NCBI GenBank assembly: GCA_045226255.1 | Contig: JBGVCG010000008.1 | Coordinates: forward strand, 1-11,600 | Length of the DNA: 11,600 nt | From: UBA1181 sp045226255 | GTDB lineage: Bacteria > Bacteroidota > Bacteroidia > Bacteroidales > Paludibacteraceae | Direction of reading: 5' to 3' | In this document: one piece after another, positions 6,301 through 11,600 of the stretch | Numbering within the stretch: the first letter of the stretch is position 1 | Layout: each line of letters opens with the position of its first letter | Notes under the pieces: generated by a model | What the model was told of the DNA's origin: nothing | The model's input: only the letters and a program-made list of their open reading frames with translations | The model's database searches: none | Translations under genes and position numbers: made by a program

Positions 6301-9266
6301 GTGACTCTTTCGATGTGAAGAGGAAGGTGGACCACAACCTTGTTTATTCGTATGACACAACCACTCATCGATTGGTAACCCGTCCAGCCACAAAAAAGGA
6401 TTATCCGCAGTTTCGCTACAGGTCATATTCTAAATCACTGGATGGAGAGTTGCTGATGTTGGAACGTGTGCTGAGGGAGGAAGAGAAACGGAAGGAGAAG
6501 ATTGAACCAAAAAAGAAAAGGTGCGTGTACACTTTGCATCGGAATTATCCGCAAGAGAAAGAGTCAGGCAATTGTCTGAGGATTCGATCCGACAAACCGG
6601 TTTTTTCTTCCGTCTTGGTTCCGTATGAAGATGGGATGCCTGCAGTGACAGATGTTCGGCAATTCGATGATATTAAAGCGGGTCTATACCGTGTTTATTT
6701 GTTGGACGTGGATACCACATGCTATCGTTTGGACTCCGTAAAAGTGGAGCCAAACAAACGCTCCTTTGTCCGATTCGACACGAAAAAGGATCGCATTATG
6801 ACTGATTCGTTCGCTTGTCGGTTGATGAGCCATCTCTTCTATACCGAGGATAGTCTTGACCTTGTGGTGGAACGACTGTTCGTATTCCTTTGGACCAACG
6901 ATCCTATTCCGTCCGCATTGTCTGATTCTATCACAAAGAGTGGGGGTTATGGCGTCCCAATATGGGAAGATGGCCCTATGAAGAAACAAGATCGCACAGG
7001 TTCACTGGTCTCCTATGAGTCCTTCGGGCCTACCGCATCAGTTGAACAAGCTTTGGCTGGTCGTCTCTCAGGTCTTCGAGTCACTGCTGCGAGTGGTCAG
7101 CCGGGGGGTGCCTCCAGTGTGACGATCAGAGGTCTTTCTTCGTTGTCGGGCAGTTCCGAACCGCTCTATGTGGTGGATGGAAAGCCTATTGTGGGATCGG
7201 CTTTGGCCTCAATTAATCCTTCGGACATTCTCTCGATGGAGGTGTTGAAGGATGCCGCAGCCACCGCCATATACGGTGCTCGCGCGGCGAATGGTGTGCT
7301 TATTATAAAAACGAAACATGGCAGCGACGATTCGCCGGTGACTGAGGAAACGGAGGGCTGCGCCACGCTTCGCACCCACTTCTCCGACCAAGGTTTTTGG
7401 CAGCCTGTGTTGACGACCGACAAGGAGGGTAAGGTGCGCTTCCCGGTTACCTTCCCGGATAATATTACCCGTTGGCAGACAATCTATTTGGCGGATGCTC
7501 CTGCCAAAAAATATATCGCTAGAGGTTCCGCCGAGGGCTCCATCAAATCCTTCGTTCCGCTCTCCGCCAGGTTATACCTGCCTGAGTTCTTGGTGCGCGG
7601 GGACCTCTGTCAGGCCCGTGGCAAGCTGACGAATTACACGAAAGACACGGTGCAACTGACCAGTTCCTTCTCGGTGAACGACTCTTTGATCTCCACCCAT
7701 CCGCACCGTTGCGCTACCACGCTGACGGATACCCTCCAACTGCGTGCTCAGGGAGATTCCCTCTCCGTGGTCTACCAGTTCGTCTCGGAGAGCCATTTCA
7801 ACGACGGGGAGAGACGAAAGGTGAAGATAATGCCGCAGGGCGTCGCTTGTACCGATGGACGTTTCGCCATCTTGCGGGACATGCTGCGGATGTCACTTCA
7901 GTCAGAAAAGGCGGATAGCGTGACAATCCGGGTGATGAGTACCCAGTCCGATTTGTTGCAGGATGAGGTCTCCATGCTGACAAATTATCCATACGGATGC
8001 AACGAGCAAACCACCTCTAAGCTGATTGGTTTCATGACGGCCAACCAGAACCCGAATCTCTCGAAACATCGTCGCAAAACGAACGAGAAGAAGATCGCGG
8101 AGCTTGTACAGACATTGAAGGAGAGACAGTTGCCGAATGGACTTTGGGGTTGGTGGACGTCCGATCAGTCAAGTCTTTGGATCAGCCGTTACATTGTAGA
8201 AACGCTTCAAAAATATCACATCGACTTCCCGAAGGAAAACATGGCCAGAACATGTGGTGATTTAATGGGGAACAATTCGTCCGCCGACAAACTGTTTGGC
8301 TTGGCGATGCTCCACTCATTAGGACTGGAATTGGATTATCGGACCATGGTGAGCAGGTTGGATTCGGTGAAGGATTTGACGTTCCGGGATAGTCTGGATC
8401 TGGCGGAACTCAAGGTGAAATGCGGCTTGCCGATTGATTACGAATGGTTGAACAAGCATCGTGAGGAGACGATGAAGGGATGTGTTTATTATAAGTTTGG
8501 CAATGACCGTTCTGTGCATAGCAACAGGATGATGAACACGTTGCAAGTCTATCGTATTCTGCAAGCCGATTCGCTCAAGGATTCCAAGGAGGAACTGCAG
8601 AAGATACGTGACTATTTCTATAATGAGAAAACACTTAGTCGCACCTCTCACTGGCACAATACATATGAGTCGGCCATGATTCTCCGCACCTTGTCGGATG
8701 ACTTGAAGCAAAGTTTGGGCGAGGAGAAAAAGAAGGTGCGCTTCTCGGGCGCTATGCAAGAGGAGATAGACCAATTCCCTTATGAGAAGAAAGTCCCTGC
8801 GGATGGTGTGCTCGACATTTCCCAGAATGGCACCTCACCCGTCTATCTATCCGTTTCATCCACCTATTGGGATCGTCCCGACAAGGCGAAAGGGAGAGGA
8901 TTCTCCATCCAAACCAGCTTCTCCGATTCCGTTTTGACGATAAGCGAGCGAGTGAAGATGAATGTGGTGGTGACGGTCGAGAAGGATGCGGACTACGTGA
9001 TGATTCATGTGCCGATCCCTGCAGGTTGCACCTATGCGAGCAAGGATCGGAGTTGGAAAAACAATGAGGTCTATAGAGAGCACTACAAGGAACACACGAA
9101 CATCTTCTGCTCAGCCCTGAACCGAGGCGTCTATGAATTCACGATAGAACTAACACCTTTCTGCCAAGGCGATTATACCCTTAATCCTGCCAAAGTGGAG
9201 CAGATGTACTTCCCTGAATTCAATGCTTGTACGGAGATGAAGAGGGTGAAAATCGGAGGGAAATAA
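3357..9266 (+). CDS. Giant alpha-2-macroglobulin-family protein with inserted SusC-like plug domain
   Basis: This exported 1969-residue protein is larger than E. coli YfhM (about 1650). A signal peptide (MRKFTLLLLIWVSWTAAFGA) lacks a lipobox, so a soluble periplasmic or surface protein is expected. In order: an N-terminal MG1-like region with a Tyr- and Arg-rich stretch (about 238-285); MG2 (about 320-420, KYKPNDTVRVKG); further MG-like beta domains near 442-540 (YYKGDSIRVKVTV) and 705-760; two copies of a small beta domain centred on DSVKVE-NKR (887 and 1126); a charged Lys/Glu segment near 1040-1056; a TonB-receptor plug domain (1197-1322); the A2M core from about 1339 (FSDQGFWQPVLTTD); the thioester motif YPYGCNEQ with Cys1548 and Gln1551; an alpha-helical thioester domain to about 1800; and a C-terminal beta domain (about 1829-1969). 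Family members trap proteases through an activated thioester after bait-region cleavage. Here trapping is inferred from the intact CxEQ. The plug has no following beta-barrel. The neighbours are a Sel1 protein upstream and three envelope proteins downstream. Confidence 0.92.
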   Translation: MRKFTLLLLIWVSWTAAFGAAPDFNTDYKSPTYVFRLNNQMTDEIHSYASGRIALSDELFSKLVEDNMLVAQFNEGYDYDFYNSKRRVDSMAPGNYLLARLDGRLIYYGYHAVPPFQIAMGKDHEKLSFFLHDSLNHILPDAEVSINGEAMPYNAATQRYEATKHYDYASVRILHQGKLCYFSIDKEGYNWKIQKRRPSKFFATIGRVVKDPVASVREEEPVGYLAKVGRLIWKIAARIDDFYAEDTEYDYRRDSREYYNYYTGKYMNLKDLRYEDRSRYRKVMRKCVRRDQRHNRKLTYQEEDFLRYDGKGIKFAPKVASFSVIGQPKYKPNDTVRVKGSFYRKNRRYNRPVSISLSQYYNGSYYPSLTRKNNRKVLKERLDPCADGVYTYDFVLADSLQLQLDEKYYVSFWDRKGRLLETTSFKYEDYVLRDATLDGSYDQPDYYKGDSIRVKVTVKDANGLPFSDALVKVTLQLMNVDSLLEARSCYSKELAAQNKMTDGKEELTFTFPPSVAGGNNISFRAEITLSMPDGNVEEKKLSWQHYYTGKHSVVISHNRDSLSAVAQYNGKDTVGRASVFAEDAFGNRIHLADTMLPCMLRVEPSYAAYCFKTAYASAYEKIPSSASMVSVQWRESGDSLFPMVSNALHLPMACYVIKDGEVIFTGSDKDLPAYYPWDKEKSYILRSKVLWAGQVMEYTDIVRVHSNRQLYIAVDEPSVIVPGMSCEMEVQVTDADGKPVKGADVTAYAINGQFNEKSPIWNYPNTYLDVPQVDYSKTSTSNEDTYMNSSKLLSWERISAIDTIAAYPILYPRLDTIHRYSYYPEDSLTQISPLICSSGYVQDIHVAYIDDVPCFIMSGETPFSFAITPNEYHRIRLRTRTAEYTIDSVKVEANKRTILSFDENTTSPQVKREERRDHLTKKEMKQLKPFIMLFEKSKFFPQGRLVKEDGTLLHFNRTYKNKKGYVKCYFAGPILDSVRWMSDSFDVKRKVDHNLVYSYDTTTHRLVTRPATKKDYPQFRYRSYSKSLDGELLMLERVLREEEKRKEKIEPKKKRCVYTLHRNYPQEKESGNCLRIRSDKPVFSSVLVPYEDGMPAVTDVRQFDDIKAGLYRVYLLDVDTTCYRLDSVKVEPNKRSFVRFDTKKDRIMTDSFACRLMSHLFYTEDSLDLVVERLFVFLWTNDPIPSALSDSITKSGGYGVPIWEDGPMKKQDRTGSLVSYESFGPTASVEQALAGRLSGLRVTAASGQPGGASSVTIRGLSSLSGSSEPLYVVDGKPIVGSALASINPSDILSMEVLKDAAATAIYGARAANGVLIIKTKHGSDDSPVTEETEGCATLRTHFSDQGFWQPVLTTDKEGKVRFPVTFPDNITRWQTIYLADAPAKKYIARGSAEGSIKSFVPLSARLYLPEFLVRGDLCQARGKLTNYTKDTVQLTSSFSVNDSLISTHPHRCATTLTDTLQLRAQGDSLSVVYQFVSESHFNDGERRKVKIMPQGVACTDGRFAILRDMLRMSLQSEKADSVTIRVMSTQSDLLQDEVSMLTNYPYGCNEQTTSKLIGFMTANQNPNLSKHRRKTNEKKIAELVQTLKERQLPNGLWGWWTSDQSSLWISRYIVETLQKYHIDFPKENMARTCGDLMGNNSSADKLFGLAMLHSLGLELDYRTMVSRLDSVKDLTFRDSLDLAELKVKCGLPIDYEWLNKHREETMKGCVYYKFGNDRSVHSNRMMNTLQVYRILQADSLKDSKEELQKIRDYFYNEKTLSRTSHWHNTYESAMILRTLSDDLKQSLGEEKKKVRFSGAMQEEIDQFPYEKKVPADGVLDISQNGTSPVYLSVSSTYWDRPDKAKGRGFSIQTSFSDSVLTISERVKMNVVVTVEKDADYVMIHVPIPAGCTYASKDRSWKNNEVYREHYKEHTNIFCSALNRGVYEFTIELTPFCQGDYTLNPAKVEQMYFPEFNACTEMKRVKIGGK
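6015..6761 (+). repeat. Duplicated small beta-domain segment inside the macroglobulin gene
   Basis: Bases 6015-6044 and 6732-6761 agree at 27 of 30 positions, both encoding DSVKVE-(A/P)-NKR. The match extends weakly at the protein level: each copy is preceded by a strand-rich YHRIRLR / YRVYLLD segment and followed by a Phe-Asp pair. The copies lie 239 codons apart, at residues 887 and 1126, on either side of the charged segment. It looks like an internal domain duplication that has since diverged outside its core. Confidence 0.6.
6945..7322 (+). other. SusC/RagA-type TonB-receptor plug domain within the macroglobulin protein
   Basis: Residues 1197-1322 read as a SusC-like plug from end to end. 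They begin at GYG and MKKQDRTGSLVS (SusC: GYGTQKK-DLTGSV), then VEQALAGRLSGLRV, SGQPGGASSVTIRGLSSL, EPLYVVDGKPI, and INPSDILSMEVLKDAAATAI followed by YGARAANGVLIIKTKHG. The signature region normally introduces a 22-strand outer-membrane barrel; here the chain passes directly into the A2M core. The valine-rich TonB-box-like stretch that usually precedes GYG in SusC is replaced by LSDSITKSG, so no TonB box is evident. Confidence 0.9.
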
Positions 9267-9304
9267 GCGGTGAGATAAGGCGACGAAGGATTAAAAATAC
9301 TGGC

Positions 9305-9820
9305 ATGAAAAAATGTTTTTATATTTTCCAGCTAACATTTGTGGGCCTTGTTTTACTCCTTTTGTCGTCTTGCACGGCAACGCATTATTCCGCAAATCGT
9401 TATTTCAAGAAGAACCACAGAGCGACAGAAAGGTGGGTACATCGTTTGTATAAAAAGAATGGAAACGCTTTTTATATAAACTCCACATACTCCAATTACT
9501 CTTATGTGTGGACCTATAAAGATGATGGAATAGAAATCCGCGAATTGGTGGAAGGGAAGGTGCAGAGAAGGCGGACGTGCAAGGGGAAGCGGTTAAAGCA
9601 GTATGACGAAAAGGCATTGGCGGATGCGAAGAATGAACTGGAAGAGAAATGTCCGTGGGAGCTAGACGGAGATGAAGAGGGGTATATCATCCAAGTGAAT
9701 GGCAAAGCCTATGAGTACAGTGGCGTTAGCAGTATAGATTGTATGAAAGAGAATGTATATGACTCCGAGTTTTTAAACGACTTTGTGTATGTTATGCAAT
9801 GTTTAATACAAAAAGATTGA
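9305..9820 (+). CDS. Small lipoprotein of unknown function
   Basis: This is a 171-residue protein from the ATG at 9305. An in-frame ATG at 9227 would overlap the macroglobulin gene and put the signal peptide in the interior, so the later start is chosen. A hydrophobic segment ending in the lipobox LSSC (Cys23) marks it as a lipoprotein. The mature part is hydrophilic, rich in Lys, Tyr, Asn and Glu, with a Tyr/Ser/Asn-rich stretch (about 55-72), a basic cluster (VQRRRTCKGKRLKQ) and an acidic helical stretch near 105-120. I recognise no family. It starts 38 bases after the macroglobulin stop with no terminator between, so co-transcription is likely and an envelope role beside that protein is reasonable but unproven. 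Confidence 0.8.
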   Translation: MKKCFYIFQLTFVGLVLLLLSSCTATHYSANRYFKKNHRATERWVHRLYKKNGNAFYINSTYSNYSYVWTYKDDGIEIRELVEGKVQRRRTCKGKRLKQYDEKALADAKNELEEKCPWELDGDEEGYIIQVNGKAYEYSGVSSIDCMKENVYDSEFLNDFVYVMQCLIQKD

Positions 9821-9850
9821 TGGTTACGGTTATTCTGCAAAATAGGTAAT

Positions 9851-10855
9851 ATGAAAAAGATTGTAAAACTTTTCCTTTGCTTAGGAATGATTCCTTTTTT
9901 ATGCTCTTTAACCAATGAGCAAAAATTTAAAATAGTGAGCCGTATTGTGATTCCTACCGCTATTCCTATACAAAATCTACAGTGTCGTGACTATGATCTA
10001 AAAACGCTAGAGTATAGTGTTTCGCCTTATGGTTATGGCATGTTGTATTTGCCAGTTTGTGATCATTTAGACCGAGGAGAATGTATTATAAAAGAAAATG
10101 GTAAATATGTTGGACTGAACCCCCAATGTGATAGCATTTTTATGTTCACGAGGATTAATGCTTCACGGCAAGACACAACGTATGACGCTTTTATTTTTTT
10201 TAAAGGTCCGAAATATTATGTTGTGCTATATCCCTGTTTTGTTCATATAGGTGAGGAAGCATATACGATCGGTGATATAGAGATAGCTGGGAATGATAGC
10301 ATTGGGTGTGATTCGTGTGTGACCGTTTATCTTGACGAGACTGTCCCTTTCCGAACAGATACGTGTACGAGTATGCCCACTTATTCCCAAACACATATCC
10401 TTTCGAAAAGGACTGTTCTGAGAATTTGCGAGTCGGATATGTACGAAAAGATGGATCCAGATTCCTTACCGGCCGACCACTGCTTGGGTGTTTTTGATGA
10501 CTCAGAAGTGGATGATGCGTATGTGGATTATGTGGATGTTAGACCTGAATTCCCAGGAGGGAAAAACGCATTGGTTTCATATTTGCGGGAAGGGCTGTCG
10601 GACAATAAACTGAAAATTGAAAAAGGCACTTACCATATCGTGTTTATAGTAGATGCGGATGGGAAAGTGTATGGTCCTAGAATAAAAGGGAAGGAATTAG
10701 AACATCTGACAAAGTCTGAATTAGAACTTTTACATCTCGTTGAGAATATGCCGCAGTGGAATCCCGGGAAATGCGAAGGCCACTCCGTTAACACTAAGGA
10801 AACGTTGTGCTTGAAGATCGGAAGAAAGGGGAAAGTTTTAATGCTGTCAAAATAG
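9851..10855 (+). CDS. Exported protein with degenerate TonB C-terminal-like domain
   Basis: The protein has 334 residues, beginning with a signal-peptide-like segment (MKKIVKLFLCLGMIPFLCS); the cleavage site is unclear and PFLC is not a proper lipobox. Residues about 22-225 are a region I do not recognise, with Gly/Tyr-rich strands and many cysteines; the mature protein has about twelve, which suggests disulfides in an oxidising compartment. Residues 229-327 resemble the TonB C-terminal domain: DVRPEFPGGKNALVSYL, then YHIVFIVDADGKVYGPRIKG, then VENMPQWNPGKCEGHSVN and KETLCLKIG. These parallel the Bacteroidota pattern PEFPGG..AL..YL, V.F.V...G.V, MP.W.PGK..G..V and TLPI.F. It lacks the proline-rich linker and the inner-membrane anchor of true TonB, so it is probably not an energy transducer in the usual sense. 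The gap to the lipoprotein gene is 30 bases and no terminator is visible. Confidence 0.8.
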   Translation: MKKIVKLFLCLGMIPFLCSLTNEQKFKIVSRIVIPTAIPIQNLQCRDYDLKTLEYSVSPYGYGMLYLPVCDHLDRGECIIKENGKYVGLNPQCDSIFMFTRINASRQDTTYDAFIFFKGPKYYVVLYPCFVHIGEEAYTIGDIEIAGNDSIGCDSCVTVYLDETVPFRTDTCTSMPTYSQTHILSKRTVLRICESDMYEKMDPDSLPADHCLGVFDDSEVDDAYVDYVDVRPEFPGGKNALVSYLREGLSDNKLKIEKGTYHIVFIVDADGKVYGPRIKGKELEHLTKSELELLHLVENMPQWNPGKCEGHSVNTKETLCLKIGRKGKVLMLSK

Positions 10856-10883
10856 TAGGAAACATTTATAACAGAAAAACGAG

Positions 10884-11600
10884 ATGAAGAAAACAATTTT
10901 ATGTATAGTTTTAGGTTTGCTACTAATTTTCCCCTGCCAAGGACAGCAGGAAGAAAAAACAAATTGGTGGTACGATGATATCACCTTTAGCGTATCCAAC
11001 ACTATGGTTACGATCTCCTCTCAAATTGATATGGGCTTAAGCAGATGGCATAGCAAACATGAAAATTGGGCAGAGGCGGAAACAGATTCTATTTTCCCAA
11101 CGCTACAGAAGATGCTTGACTCTATCGCTTCTTTCGCAAAAAGAGACCCTAATTGTTCGTACGTTATCACCAGGTACGGAACTTCCTATTGGAAATGGGG
11201 TAATCGAAGGCTTAGCATGAACCGTGCCGAGTTATTGAAGGATTATCTAGTGTGGTGTGGCGTTGATTCGTCATCAATATGGATTACACTAGACACTATA
11301 CCCAATTGCCAGCCTCTGGAATACAGCAAGAACTGCCTCCATTATTATGAGATAAAAAAGCAATTTAGAACGTTTGTATTTATTCCATATAACACAATAG
11401 TTAACTCATTTCCAATTGTTGAGAATAATATAAAATACACAATCGGAGTTGAAAATAATAAAATCATTTACACAAGCACGACAGATAAAAACTTTACAAT
11501 AGGCGATTTAAAAATAAATGACCTGTTGCCAAAATCCTATTTTGATAGAGAATGGGGTTACATACCAGGATGGGGATATTACATGGAAATTGAATCGGGA
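10884..11600 (+). CDS. Exported protein with degenerate OmpA-like domain (3'-truncated)
   Basis: An ATG at 10884 opens a frame with no stop to the window end, giving 239 residues so far; the C-terminus is missing. A signal peptide (MKKTILCIVLGLLLIFPCQG) is likely cut near residue 20; FPC is a poor lipobox. Residues about 70-135 resemble an OmpA-like peptidoglycan-binding domain: helix LQKMLDSIASFAKRDPN, strand SYVITRYG, then GNRRLSMNRAELLKDYL and VWCGVDSSSIWI (family pattern N..LS..RA..V..YL...G.....I). Arg114 of the LS..RA motif is present, but the family's Asp in the G-T-D turn appears lost (GTSYWK), so diaminopimelate binding is doubtful. The remainder is AT-rich, beta-rich and unrecognised. 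It follows the TonB-like gene by 28 bases and is probably in the same transcript. Confidence 0.72.
   Translation, partial: MKKTILCIVLGLLLIFPCQGQQEEKTNWWYDDITFSVSNTMVTISSQIDMGLSRWHSKHENWAEAETDSIFPTLQKMLDSIASFAKRDPNCSYVITRYGTSYWKWGNRRLSMNRAELLKDYLVWCGVDSSSIWITLDTIPNCQPLEYSKNCLHYYEIKKQFRTFVFIPYNTIVNSFPIVENNIKYTIGVENNKIIYTSTTDKNFTIGDLKINDLLPKSYFDREWGYIPGWGYYMEIESG

Noticed and set aside
5835..6368. Minus-strand open frame of 177 codons within the macroglobulin gene
   Set aside because: It is antisense to a continuous coding frame with clear domains on both sides and has no promoter or recognisable product.
6900..7330. Frameshifted or fused fragment of a separate SusC gene
   Set aside because: The frame is continuous on both sides without stops, the plug has intact boundaries, and base usage does not visibly change, so it is an in-frame domain and not a broken receptor gene.
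9227..9304. Upstream in-frame ATG for the lipoprotein gene
   Set aside because: It would overlap the macroglobulin 3' end and place 26 charged residues before an otherwise perfect lipoprotein signal that starts at 9305.
1..11600. CRISPR array, tRNA, rRNA or insertion sequence
   Set aside because: I saw no regularly spaced repeats, no tRNA-like cloverleaf or CCA end, no rRNA-like stretch, and no transposase or terminal inverted repeats.

Overview
The window looks like a chromosomal segment of a Gram-negative, polysaccharide-degrading member of the phylum Bacteroidota, probably order Bacteroidales. Four things point there: a type IX secretion (T9SS) C-terminal sorting domain on the first protein, a SusC/RagA-type plug sequence inside the largest protein, a Bacteroidota-type -7 promoter element (TAnnTTTG), and AT-rich leaders without Shine-Dalgarno sequences. 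I cannot name a genus from the sequence alone.

Every gene I can support is on the + strand. Left block (1-1974): the 3' part of a secreted GH11 xylanase with a T9SS sorting domain, then a hairpin, a strong intrinsic terminator and a promoter, then a complete GH53 endo-beta-1,4-galactanase. Together they suggest a plant-cell-wall (xylan plus arabinogalactan/pectin side-chain) degradation locus. The 193 bases from 1975 to 2167 hold no complete gene, but contain small hairpins and a 56-codon open stretch that overlaps the next start codon.

Middle block (2168-9266): a cytoplasmic Sel1-repeat protein with an N-terminal domain I do not recognise, followed after only 10 bases by a giant (1969-residue) exported alpha-2-macroglobulin-family protein. 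That protein has MG-like domains, a CNEQ thioester motif and, unusually, a complete SusC-like TonB-receptor plug domain inserted before the A2M core, with no beta-barrel anywhere.

Right block (9305-11600): three small exported proteins with 28-38 base gaps, continuing the same gene string. They are a lipoprotein of unknown function, a protein ending in a TonB C-terminal-like domain but lacking TonB's membrane anchor, and a protein with a degenerate OmpA-like domain that runs off the window. Base composition falls clearly towards this end. The most interesting idea is that the plug-bearing macroglobulin and the TonB-like and OmpA-like proteins form one uncharacterised envelope system. The gene order and domains are visible in the sequence; the functional link is inference.
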